Source of the DNA: Anastrepha obliqua
Lineage: Eukaryota > Arthropoda > Insecta > Diptera > Tephritidae
Assembly: GCF_027943255.1 (NCBI RefSeq)
Contig: NC_072895.1
Location: 47,218,001 to 47,282,000 of the forward strand
Direction of reading: 5' to 3'
Length of the DNA: 64,000 nucleotides
The position numbers were made by a program, and so were the translations under genes. Shown here in pieces: positions 33,131 through 44,374 of the stretch. Below the pieces are notes generated by a model. It was not told the origin of the DNA and ran no database searches. It saw only the letters and a program-made list of their open reading frames with translations. Position 1 is the stretch's first letter; every line of letters begins with the position of its first letter.

Positions 33131-35269
33131 CGTTCAAGTATTACGTAAGCAGATTTATTACAATTATTTACCCCCCCATCCCCCTTGGCAGCAAAAGTAA
33201 GCAATGCTTTTACCCCCTCCCCCCATGCTTACGTAAACATTTTTCAATTAAAAATGTATTTTTTTATATTATAATTATAATGTTATAATTATAATTTTAA
33301 AAATAAGAAAATAGATTTAGAATAGAGATTAGATTTTACTGATGCAGTATTCAACATAGAGTAAGGGACAAAAATATTATAATCTTACGAACATAACAAG
33401 CTTATTTAAAATTTTTGGTACACATATTAAATTCAAATTGACAGTCTTCAGTCCATGAAACCCGAATCCATGATTCTAAGTTTTCGATGACATTGGATTG
33501 CTTCGATTGCTGCTTCGTGTTGTGAGTCTGCTCACTTTCATCCGATTTTGGAATGTCTACGTCGTTCTCATCGAGCCATTCAACATCATGGTGCTCTAAA
33601 TTTTGAATAATGCACATCAGTTCATTAGCACGACGAGCAGCGACTCTTACAGGTCTAACATTCCTATCAGTGTGCGTGTTTACTTTTTTATGGATCTTCT
33701 CGATGTGACGATTTAGTGACTTGATGGAAGCATGATAAAGACCACACGTTTTGCATGTTCGACTTCATAGCCTCAATTTTACCATGACAAAAATAATCGT
33801 AGGACATTTGCAAGAAATCTTTGAGTGAAGCACTTAAGCGTAGAGCTAAATTGACTGGAAGATCAAGAAATTGCTGCTTATAGGTGGTGGAAGAAACCTG
33901 TTACCTAGTAATATAATCTGAATAGGCCACTTCTTGGACGACAGCATTATGTATTTCTACATTTCACAATTTGAAGCAAGTATTGGCTTTCACGCAGATG
34001 TCCTGAATACCATTTAATGTCTGGAAAATCAGGAACATCTTGTTGACCTGCCCCAACATATTTTGCAGTAATTTCCATTGAACTCCATACTTCAGCAAAT
34101 ACATTTCCTGCAAATTCGAAATTAGATCTTTCTAAATGTTCATCAATTGTAACCCCACGTTCATCCAAATGAGACCCAAAATGGTATGAGGCAATATTAA
34201 ACCAGCCAGTTCCCGACTAAGAGGAGCCATTCTGCGCTCTACTCTGTTGTACGCACTTCTTCCAGGAGCATTGGTAGCTAAAAACAATGCATCGAGATCA
34301 TATCGCTTAAAGTGTTGTATAGCAAACCCTATGACTTTTTCATAACGCGGATTTCATTTGGCCCTCCATCAACCGTCATGATTATCACTGGTTTTACTAG
34401 TCCATGGTCAGTTTTAGCTAATGGTCGAAACTCTTCAAGTTCGAGAAGCGTCTCGAAATCCTGAGCATGAGTATTAGCAGTAGATGAACTATGCTTTTCA
34501 CTTCGAATAGCGATGTATGTTGGTCCAGAATATCCAACGGCTTCCGGTTGTCCTAGCATACTGGAAGTGATTTTGATAACAGCATAAACAGATGGTACTA
34601 ATTTGTGACGCTCAGCGATTACCTAATCGTGGTCAGATAATTTGATTCTATATTCCATGTGCATTAGAAGAGGTGCTTGCTTATTTGCCGCAGTTACGCC
34701 AATAGGGACTCGAGCTTTATCATCTTGGGTGTCTAGGGTGTCTGTCTGTTCCGGATAAAGAAATCATTTCATCGCGCCTAGGGCCTGCAATCCCGGATTC
34801 GATAGTCTCGCTCGGTCGCCAGCTTGATTTCTTGATTTAACGTATTACCGGTTTCTCGGAGACTCTATTATTATCGGACCCCGTCAAAATTTTTGGCTAT
34901 ATCACCCGATTTTAAAAAACGAAAAGTCCAAATAAAAAAAAAATTGTTGTCACAACAGCCAGATTCACCTGACTCATTATGTACGGCTACCAGTACGTGT
35001 ACTGCAGTATACTGCAGTGTCGACAACCTGGCTCACTATAAACGTACCCTAAAGCGAGTGCCTAAACGTATGCGTGTATATTTGCGGGAATCCCCGAAAA
35101 TGCGTTTCGTTTTCAAGCATAGACAATGTGAGGGTTGCCATTCGTGTAAAAAAGTAAATAACTACCGATGACGTAATCATCATCTAGACTCCCCTACCCC
35201 CCATGTCATCCAAAATAAGCAAAACAAAGACCCCCCACCCCCTCATAGTGCTTACGTAATACTTGAACG
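33131..35269 (-). mobile_element. DDE transposon with perfect 21-bp TIRs, superfamily not assigned
   Basis: 2139 bp. The first 21 bases, beginning CGTTCAAGTATTACGTAAGC, are repeated inverted and without mismatch at 35,249-35,269. Just inside both ends are C-rich runs (33,161-33,230 and 35,190-35,245). Minus strand: SQDDKARVP-like DDKARVPIGVTAANKQAP, LLMHMEYRIKLSDHD then a stop, HKLVPSVYAVIKI, SGPTYIAIRSEKHSSSTA, KPVIIMTVDGGPNE. After a frameshift come YDLDALFLATNAPGRSAYNR, TIDEHLERSNFEFAGNVF, and WYSGHLRESQYLLQIVKC. The two acidic motifs (DDKARVP, VDGGPNE) suggest a DDE transposase. I recall this protein family from arthropods and cnidarians but cannot name its class. Inserted in the RNase H region of a LINE. 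Confidence 0.65.
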
Positions 35270-35339
35270 GCCCGTTGTACTATCCATCCGCAAGCTACGA
35301 CGCATCTGTGCACCAGATTTGCGAGTCAGATTTCATATG

Positions 35340-35612
35340 GTCGCCGTAGCAGAATGAGTTGGTGCGTTGCTACCATTCGCAATTCGGAGAGAACGTAGTT
35401 CGAATATCGAAGAAACATCAAAATGAAGAAAGATTTTTTTCTAATAGCGAAAAAAGCTCCTCATAAAAATTATCTGCCGTTCGGAATCGGCTTGAAACTG
35501 TAGGTTCATCCATTTGTGGAACAACATCAAGACGCACGCCACAAATAGGAGGAGGAGCTCGGCCAAACACCCAAAAAGGGTGTAAACGCTAATTATATAC
35601 ATATATATATAT
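35340..35612 (+). mobile_element. tRNA-derived SINE, copy 2
   Basis: The head starts GTCGCCGTAGCAGAATGAG (A-box-like). The B-box is degraded to AGTTCGAATATCGA near 35,397. The body has ATCTGCCGTTCGGAATCGGC, TTTGTGGAACAACATCAAGA and AGGAGGAGCTCGGCCAAACA, and it ends in a TATA-repeat tail at 35,595-35,625. A target duplication was not resolved. Confidence 0.8.
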
Positions 35613-35850
35613 ATATATGTATATATTCAATGTAGGGCGTTATCTCCCTCCCTGAAATTCAGGTCACCAAATTATCCGCATTACCTTGTGTGTCAAGCAC
35701 TTGAACATCCAGATTAATTAAGACTTCATTCATAACCGACGGCCACAGAAGAGGAAAGAGTGCACTCTTAAGGCAAGTCTTCAGAAAGATGCCCTCTGAA
35801 GACATAGTCTGGCCCAAAATTATTTTTAAATTTGCACAATGTTTCAAACT

Positions 35851-38800
35851 TGGATTAGTAATTTTTTTTTGTAGAAAATTTCGCCATATTTGTATGATCT
35901 GCCCTTTTCTGTCAGATATGCACCATCTTTTGTGTCCTCTAAACTATAACCGGGCTTAGTATAGCCAAGCCCTTGACCTTTGTGCCTTAAAAGTTATTAG
36001 GTTTCATTAACTTCCATGCGCTTGGTAGTTCTCTCATTCACAAATCCCGCACAGCGCAAATAGGCTCCAAATTAATGTTATTGGGACAACGGAAACCAAT
36101 GTCAAGGAAGCCTGATAAAAAGGTTACACTAAAAAATATGTTAGATTCTCTACAATGAGAGTCATTTATGAGCATATATATTAAATGCATACCTTTTGTA
36201 TTCTTTGTTAAATAACTTCCTTCAATATTTTCTAAAAACATATATTTTTTCTTTCGCTCTTTTTCAAAACAAACAATAATTTTGCAGACTTTCCTTAAAA
36301 AAATTATCTACTTCAGTTAATGTATATCTAAACGATCAGTTATTTTGCGTTTCATATTCAAGTAAATGCGTTCTCATTCATATCAATCGAATTGCAAATA
36401 ATCTTCGAGCGAAGGGGCCTTGGCGAGATATTGCATTGCATACACATACAAATACGTCAATGAATTTGATTAATGATTTCGAAAATAAATTACACTTGTA
36501 ATGGTAATAAGTAGCAAATGAGAAGACTCATTTATTTGTGTAAATGTATATATGTATGTATGTATATGTGAGATATACGAGAACTTGCAAGTGATAATCT
36601 ACAAGTGATGCCCATACTCGTACAAAATTCATCACACAACTCAAGCATTCAGTCAACCATTTGCAAGTGTTTGCATTTACATACAAACCTCATCTACAAG
36701 CATGAAGGCACACTTGTTGTCAGTATGGTGGTATGTAGCACATACTCGTATATATGCATGTACACATAGCCATATATATCGTTGGGTGGAAAATTGTTAG
36801 ATGTTGAACATTCAAAACAAAACTAAAAAAAAAAACAAATGCCAAAGAAAAAACGCATAAAGAAAGTTACCCGCTTACACAAATTTCCGTTCGTCAATGT
36901 TTGCCACCAATTTAGAATTGATGAATACAGCATTACAAATTGCGTTACCGCATTTGTTGTTGTTGTTATTCTTGTTGTTCGGAAAGATATTATGCCAAAT
37001 GAGCGGAATATCAATTAACGCCCTCTCCATGCTTGTCCATCTCACCCCACCAACATCTGCATCATCAACAGCACAGTCAACAGTTATAAGGCGCAATACG
37101 CTGCAGCATTGCTTCAAACCACACCACAACACACCACCCCATCCAGTTTTTCCTTTACATTACTCTAGTTGGTACACTGTAAATTTCAAACTCTCACCAG
37201 CTCATAGCTCACCAGCCAACCGAGGCGCTGGCAGATAAAGCAGTTAGTCAGACAGCCAGCCAAGCAGGCAACCAACCCACGAATGGGTGAAGTTAAGGTA
37301 AACGCTTCACTAGCAGCACCCACTTTGACTGATGATGCAGTGAAAATGTAATTAAATGTTGTTGTTGCCTTTGCTGTCTTTCCGCCACAATATGCTTTCG
37401 ATATATACATATTTATTTTTTTCTTTTGAGTTTTCGTATTCATGTTAATACAGTACTGCTTTTGTTGCTGTATTCATCTATTTTAAATGAGAGTAAAAAT
37501 AGAGTAATTCACTTCACACATATAGGCATGTACATACATACATACTCTGTGTGTGGAAGTAGGGGAATGCATTTACAGTTGCTTTTTACATCTATTGGCT
37601 GTTTATCAAAAAGGTGAAAATTATCTCACGATCTTTTATCGATGTTAGTTTTGTTATTTGTTTTATGTAGCAAAGCAAAAACAAAAACCAAATTCGTAAA
37701 TTGAGAAAATGTTAAAGCAGTCAATAGACTGCGGGAAAACTCGTATATATTGAGTTAATGAATTTTGTATTTTAAGCGGCCTATTAGCTTATAAAAAGGT
37801 ATGCACACACATTATATATATTTTTATGTACATACATATATGTATGTGCATATGTACATATATGTGTATATTTACCTAAACCTCGTATGTTAAGAACAGA
37901 TAAATGTATTGTATTATAAAAAGATAATTTATGCCAAATTTACAGATAAGTGCATATTTTCCATAGGAATTCAGGGGTAACTTTCAAAGTTTGGCGGCAT
38001 GCGTAAGCATTAAATTAAAAAAATTTAACATGTAAGGAGTCATTTTTTGGGCCAAAGATTATATTTAGGGGGTAGCATCAAGACAAAAATAGATTGTTTA
38101 GGTCGTTTTAATTGAAAGGTGTAAATATTCGACCGAAAAGGGTAGTAGGAATTAAGTTTATCTGAATACATAATCTACCATAGCTGCAACTATTTTGTCA
38201 GCGTTTTTATATAAATATTTTTTACAAAAAATTCTCACATAATTTTAAACAACAAGTTATGGTTGGAAGTAATAAATTAACAGAATAAAAATCTAAGTAT
38301 GCAAATTTTTATTTAAAATGTATGTTTTTTTTTTCTTATGTAAAAATATTACTCAGGGCCTTTACAAAATAATAATATGGTATTTTTAATTCAATTAATT
38401 TTTTCTTACCAAGAGCTAACTAGAGAAAAATAAAAAAAGCATGCTGATTGTACGATTATTTCGAAAACTGTTGAGATGAAATTAATACAATTTCAAAGTT
38501 GATAAACGCTCGTGGCAGATCGTCATCGTCAGAAGAATCCCAATGAAGTCTCCAAAGGATGATAAGAAATAAATTAGATTCTCATAGTGCACGAAAATCA
38601 ATTAAGATGGAATACATACAGTGGTGGGCATCAACATGAGGACGCCAAAGCATAGGAAGTGGAAGCCAAGATTTCAGTACCGACCTGCTTTGACTAACAC
38701 AGCAAAGAAAAATAGAGATTAGTCTAAACTGGCGAGGTAGCTAAGTAAGCAGCAACGATTTAATTCCTTTTGGATCGATAAACGAGTTATTTTTCTCAAT

Positions 38801-39833
38801 CAACCTTCTGTTCAGTTCAAACACGTAACATATGAGATAAACTATGTACATGGGCTGTAACGAAATATAAGCCGGATCGTACGGCCCTAAGAGAGCAATC
38901 TCCTATGTCATTGTTCCCGTCAACAGGACCAGAAGTGCTTATTTTAGATTAGAGTTGAGTGATTTTCACCTTATACAGTGTACGAGTATATTGAGGATCA
39001 CAGAAGCAGTTTTTCTAAATGTATTACCGCTGAAGAAAGTGCTCTTTTCATAAAGTTACCTATTGAGTGGGGTTTCTGTTTTGAATACTTACGAATGGAG
39101 ATCTGTTAAGCGAAAAGTACAAACTTATGGAAATCTCGGCGGCGCTCTTTGGCGATAGGATAGTGGCAAAGGTAGTACCCAACATTCTTCACCTACTTCT
39201 CGTGTGTGCTATGAATTTTTCGATGGAAACTCAACTTTTTATCGTGTGTAACGATGAAACAGACGGATTATCAATCTAATAGACCTATTTTCAATCACTT
39301 TTGGTCATTTTTACTGTTTATTGAGTTGAAGTTCCATAGTGTTTCTATTGGTGTCATTTCCATGAATATCAATCAAAGTCTGTACAAGCATTTGGGACGT
39401 CTACTCTTTTGGGAAAGTTAACTAGGAATAGTTTTGACTCTTTTTTCGCAGAGCACTTCTCAAGGACCTCCCTATGACTTGTAATACACTTGTAGTACAT
39501 TACGAGGCCAGTTCGTTCAGAACCCTCCTACATTTGTAGCTGCCTTCGGGGTAGAACCGTTTGATTTTAGACAATTAGCAGCAACTTAACCAAGTCTAGC
39601 GATAGAGGTTATGGCTCAAAGATCGACCTTTTTAATTGCTGTGAATTATACGGTGGAAAGAATACAGAAGGTGGCGACATCCACGAACCGCTATTCCGCT
39701 TTTAGTGAATTTGAGAGATTCAGCTCATTTGCTGAAGTAATAATTAAATATTTGTATTCGTTTATTTTTGTTGTTTTTTATTTTTATTATAATGCCGTTC
39801 TCTTTTTTATTTATCTAATCGTTGCGTCATATA
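35851..39833. other. Long stretch without a recognisable gene
   Basis: A+T-rich, with microsatellites at 36,545-36,570, 36,740-36,780 and 37,820-37,875 and a TTGTTGTTGTT run at 36,957. A block at 35,850-35,890 (CAAACTTGGATTA) resembles words at 127 and 32,365. Open frames such as minus 36,038-36,241 and plus 36,897-37,238 show no domain. A TIR-like CATACAGTGGTGG lies at about 38,621. Confidence 0.45.
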
Positions 39834-40951
39834 TTGGGTTGGGGAATAATTTGTTAGCGTTTTCATATTTTCAACGATTTGTTTGCTGTTTAGCAAGGGG
39901 TAAGTATTCATTCGATAAAACTCTTTCTGGGCTACAAAACTGTGTTATTTGTATTTTTTAGTTATTTACTTTTTTATTAGCTTTGATGCTTAAAAATGGT
40001 ATACCCATGAGCAAAAACCAACATTTTTGGCACCTGATCTTTTTTGCTTTTCATCGAGGTCAAACAGTTACCGAAGCAGCCCGGGACATTTGTGCCGTGT
40101 ATGGAGAAGGTGTCATAGGTGAGTCTAAAACACAGAAATGGTTTGCAAAGTTCGAAAATGGTGACTTTGACGTCGATGACACGACCGGCAGCAGAAGGCT
40201 CTCTGAATTCGATGAAGAACGTCTCCAAAAACTTTTGAAGCCTTCGAATTGCTGCTCAACATCTCACCCGCCATCGTGCAACACACCATGGTAAACAGCG
40301 CTTTTTGTACCGAATCGGCACTGGAGATGAGAAACGGTGCCTATACATCAATATGAAGCAAAGAAAGGAGTGGGTGGCACCAGGGAATACGCCAAAGCAG
40401 AGAGTCAAGCCGGATCTTCATCCAAAGAAGATCAATATATGTGTTTGGTGAGACTGGAAGGTCATGGCGCACTGGGAAATGCTCGAAAAGAATTCCACGG
40501 TCAACAAGGCCCAGCTACAACGAGTGAATGAGGCTATTCGGCTGAAAAGATCTGATCGATATAGTTAAACCACACTCCTACACGACAACACCAGACCCCA
40601 TTTTGCACAAAACGTCAATGCCGCACTCCATGAGCTCGGCTGGGAGATCCTTCAGCATCCGCCGTATTCTCCGGACCTTGCACTGATCGCTTGCCATCTT
40701 TTCCACTCCCGCTCAAACCATATGAAAGGCGTTATCTTCGATAGCAAAGAGGTCCATAAAACTGGCCTAAAAACTTATCTGACACCATACCAGGCGATTT
40801 TTGGCCAAACGGCATCAACAAATTGGTCGAGAGGTGGGAAGAGGTTGTAAACAGCAACGGCGAATATTGATTAACTTATTAATATAATTATTGTTTTTTG
40901 CTTAAATAAAAGTCTTCAGTAGAAACGCTACGAACTTATTCCCCAACGTAG
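39834..40951 (+). mobile_element. Mariner transposon, degenerate but with both ends
   Basis: 1118 bp; TA at 39,832-39,833 and 40,952-40,953. The left end is TTGGGTTGGGGAATAATTTG; the right end, reversed, is CTACGTTGGGGAATAAGTTC, then TAGCGTTT in both. Transposase (plus, from 39,983): FHRGQTVTEAARDICAVYGE and TQKWFAKFENGDFDVDD (helix-turn-helix region). A deletion follows, then RIGTGDEKWCLYINMKQRKE (first Asp), NICVWWDWKV, LLHDNTRPHFAQNVNAALHE (second Asp) and HPPYSPDLALIACHLFHS. The position normally occupied by the third Asp (APSDYHLF) is changed, and stops are present. Dead. Confidence 0.8.
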
Positions 40952-42752
40952 TACATAAATACACGGATGTCTCGTAATCCATCGTTTTTGTGTCAGCTCA
41001 ACCTGACGCACGCTGATCAGACGGACGACACCCTGGGTTTAGTGCAAGATCATTGGAGTGAATTGAGTTGCATACACTGGTGTTGTGACCTAGAGGAATT
41101 TGCATGCTTCTCGTAAATAAGTAATATGAACGAGTATGGAAATCTACAATAACTTCCTCACTATTGCTCCAACATTAAATGCCCTCTTGCTGTTGAGAAA
41201 GTACGAATGCCGTTATTTTTTATAAGTCTCTCATAGTCAGAAATATTTAGTATACCTTGAAAGCCTTTTTCTGCCAGTTGTCTGAATTGAATCAACCTAA
41301 CTCCATTTATATTGCATATAAAATTACGCTTCGCTTGAATTTTTTTAGCCACCACTGTATGTGCACATCCACACTGAAGTGTTTATGTAGAACAACAATA
41401 GTAACGTTAGCATACCAATAACAGCTATGGTAAATTGAAAACGAGTCGATAGCAGTTTGCTCCGAGGTTAAGTAATTAATAAAACACCAGTTTTACCATC
41501 ATTAATAATGTCAATTTCAATTTGTCAGAAGAGCGAGAGGAAATTAAAAATGTAAAAAAGTCAAATGATAATATGAAACGCTAGTATTTAGTGGTTTATT
41601 AAAATACCAAACAAGTTAAATTTGACCGAAATATACAGATATGAAAAATGTAAATTGATGAAAATGGCATTATTTTTTTCTTTGGACTCTTGATTGATTC
41701 TATAAACGCCTAATCGATATTGCTTCGAACCAATACAGCGCACTAATCGTTTTGTTTTCTTTCACGTGGTAGCTGACGCCAGTTAGCTTTCAGCTAAGAA
41801 TAACTAAATTTGGGTTTTCCAACACATAAAATGCCTCTTCAGCGCTAATTTCAAGACCTTTATCGGTTAAATAGCGAATATTTAGTAAGTGAGTTTTTAG
41901 AATTTAGTTAATATAATATTAATCCCATTATACCGCATTATTTATCAGGCGTTCTAATAAGAGCTCACTCGAGGTGAATCCCACGAAGTGACGTCTGAAT
42001 TGTTCTTTTTCTTTCTTGCGATTTGCTGGTTGGAATATGCCAAAATACACTGGCTTCTTTTGCCCGGCCTTATTTGTTTGTTTGTAGTCTCATTGAAACT
42101 TTCACAATCCAACAGCCAAATTGCAAAAACAAAATATAAGTAAATGTTGTTGTTGCTCTAGCGAACTTGTTTTTTATGAATTAGCTTTGAAATTCCTCAT
42201 GCGCATGGACTTTATCGAACCATTGTACAAATTTATAAGTAAAAACACTCTCAGCTTGTCGTCAAAAAATCCCCCCAGCTGAGATCACGTGATTCGAAAT
42301 CGCTCTTTTATCTTACACGGTTGCGCAACAAATTATTAAATTTCATAGAAAATCATATCAAAAAGTCTAAAAAATTTCGTAAAATTTGAGATATTTCTCA
42401 ATAAAAAAGGCTTACTATAGCTAAGAAAAATATTAAATATAATTGTTATTGTAAATTTTCCAAGTCAGAGATAATATATTGTATTTTTCTTTTTTAATTT
42501 TTATTTGGCAGTAGCAACTCCGCACTCACACTATTACACACTTGACTGACTGTCAAACTCACACCTAGGGTGCCTGTTAATTTCTAGAGAGGTTTTGGCC
42601 TATAGTGGCAGATATACCATCGATAAGTGCAGATAGTGTCAATTTTGCGAGGCTATCATATTCGTATATTTGGCTTTGATCACGACCTGCGAATCGATGT
42701 CATAATAAAAATATTTCATGTTTCAGCTTCAACTTAAACTTTTATATAAATA
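40952..42752. other. No confident gene; possible transposon end
   Basis: Minus 41,355-41,161 is an open frame beginning VAKKIQAKRNFICNINGVRL right at a terminal-repeat-like CATACAGTGGTGG (reverse complement near 41,356-41,344). The same word stands at 38,621 in opposite orientation. This could be the two ends of a decayed Tc1-like element that contains the mariner at 39,834, but nothing else matches. The rest is A+T-rich. Confidence 0.3.
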
Positions 42753-43964
42753 CAGGGTCCGGCACTCGAAGGGCAACCAATTAAAAAGGCCATAAATTTA
42801 GTTTCGAAAATTACTTTTATTCAATTCAAACTAAAAATTGTATGAAAATAATACAAAATTAAGAATCAATTTACTTTTGCTCGATATGATCACCTTTTGC
42901 CTTGCCTGCCACCTATGGCCTTAAGACGGTCCAGAAGCGAATCGCAAGCTGCCCGAATGTGACTTGCAGGTATTTTGGATCACTCGCGGGCAATGGCTTT
43001 TTTCAGCGCCTTGAGACTGGTGAATGTTTTCGTTCGGACTTCGCTCTCCAAAATGGCTTAGGATTCGGGTCTGATGAATTTGAGAGGCAGTATGTGGACG
43101 TGATGAAGTTCAGAACGTTGTTTTTAGCCATTCTTGGTTCACGCAAGCTTTGTGAGTTATTGACGAATCCTGTTGAAATGTCTGCCACCGAAATGTTTGT
43201 CTGCCCACGGCTTGAAAGCAACCTCCAAAATACTTTCCCGATAATATTTCGCATTTACCTTGACGCCAGGCTCGATGAAAGCGATTGGCGGTTGCAGCGA
43301 TCCAAACCATTACCTGTGGCGGGTGCTGCTTCCTGGTGACTAATTGATAACTCAAATTCTCGTACGAACAGTCGATCAAATAAACCCTATCGTTTTGGGA
43401 GTTTACGAACTATTCAATTTGAAAAATTTTCTGGTCAGAAAACACAATGTTCGGAAATTGACCGCTTTAGTCTAAGCAAAGCAACTCCTTCGCTCTCTCA
43501 AGTCTGACTTGTTGCTGCTTTGGTGCGGGATCATGCACCTCTTGGATCTTGTAAGGCTGGACTTTGAGATCATTTTTCAGAATACGGCAAATGCTACGGT
43601 CTGATATTTTCAGTTCTTTCACCATTTAATTGGCACTTCATCGGGGATTTCGCTCTCACTTTTTCATTTTTTTAATAAATTCACGTTGCAGTCTTTTGAT
43701 GACCACCTCCATCACGTTTCACGATGCTACCAGTATAATTGTAATGAGTAATGATGCGATAAGCAAAAAATTTATTTACTTTAAGATGCTCGAGCTGACG
43801 AACAATCGCTGGTTGGGATTTTCAGGCAACTATAATTCAATCACTTACTCTCTACAAAATGCTTCCGCGCTCTTGTAAACAATACTCTGCACTGTCATTT
43901 AGCCAACTAAAGGCCAACTTCGCGAGCGGTGTGAAGTTGGTTACACTTCAAATACCGTACCCTG
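42753..43964 (-). mobile_element. IS630/Tc1/mariner-type transposon with degenerate transposase
   Basis: 1212 bp; TA at 42,751-42,752 and 43,965-43,966. Inverted ends CAGGGTCCGGCACTCGAAGG and CAGGGTACGGTATTTGAAGT. Minus strand: VKELKISDRSICRILKND (DNA-binding), NIVFSDQKIFQIEQFVNS (first Asp), SYQLVTRKQHPPQVMVWIAA, then FQQDSSITHKACVNQEWLKT (second Asp). The third block is degraded to SSDPNPKPFW. After a frameshift the C-terminus reads ALKKAIARE and RAACDSLLDRLKAIGG down to about 42,900. It keeps its whole length but has several frameshifts. Confidence 0.75.
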
Positions 43965-44199
43965 TATGAAGTACATGGTCTGTTCAAAGGTATCAACGAA
44001 ATAATTTTTTTTATTTGGAAGACGCATACAAGTATGTATGGTATGTATCACTACACATTTGTTCAACATATTGTCACGTTTGACTATTTCTTTTTAATTG
44101 CAATAAGTTTTTATAAAAATAGAGTTTGTTCTATAACAAAGACAATTTTAATACCGGTTTGAAACTTCGTACAAGGTTTAAAATAAGTCGTGATTTTTT

Positions 44200-44345
44200 A
44201 TAAAAATTTCAGAATTTTTAATCAGAATTAAAAACAAAATCTGGTACGCAGTTTTATAGCCCCAACAATTTTAGTCTAATAAAGTAAAGTAAACTTGTAA
44301 ATTTAGGCAATTTGTCTCTTTTTTGTTTGGCAATTTTCCGTAATA
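44200..44345 (+). repeat. Dispersed noncoding repeat, copy 4
   Basis: Core GGTACGCAGTTTTATAGCCC at 44,243-44,262. The left flank TTTTTAATCAGAATTAAA matches copy 1 in reverse; the right flank has AATAAAGTAAAGTAAACTTG and TGTTTGGCAATTTT. It is immediately followed by a LINE. Confidence 0.5.
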
Positions 44346-44374
44346 CCTTGTTACTTGAACGAAATTTTCCATCT

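Larger units (their letters stand above)
32450..35850 (-). pseudogene. LINE fragment (RT and RNase H) interrupted by a SINE and a DNA transposon
   Basis: Minus strand. At 35,847-35,659 an RT block, FPLLWPSVMNEVLINLDVQV, is followed by TQGNADNLVT, where a working RT has YADDL. After the SINE, RNase H resumes near 35,330 as IWCTDAS. It is broken off at 35,270 by the DNA transposon and continues at 33,127 as QLERASLGG, VLRAEIHDIEICARECLRRG (Glu) and ICILSDSQAALCVLQSH (Asp). Frame quality falls after that, down to a Cys-rich end near 32,500. The RT active site is lost and sequence between RT and RNase H is deleted. Confidence 0.65.

Noticed and set aside
36897..37238. Plus open frame of 113 codons with Leu-rich start and Ser/Pro-rich end
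   Set aside because: The Leu run comes from a TTG/CTT simple repeat; no signal of conservation or domain.
37820..37875. CATATG/TATGTA clusters resembling a CRISPR or tandem array
   Set aside because: They are interrupted microsatellites without regular spacers.
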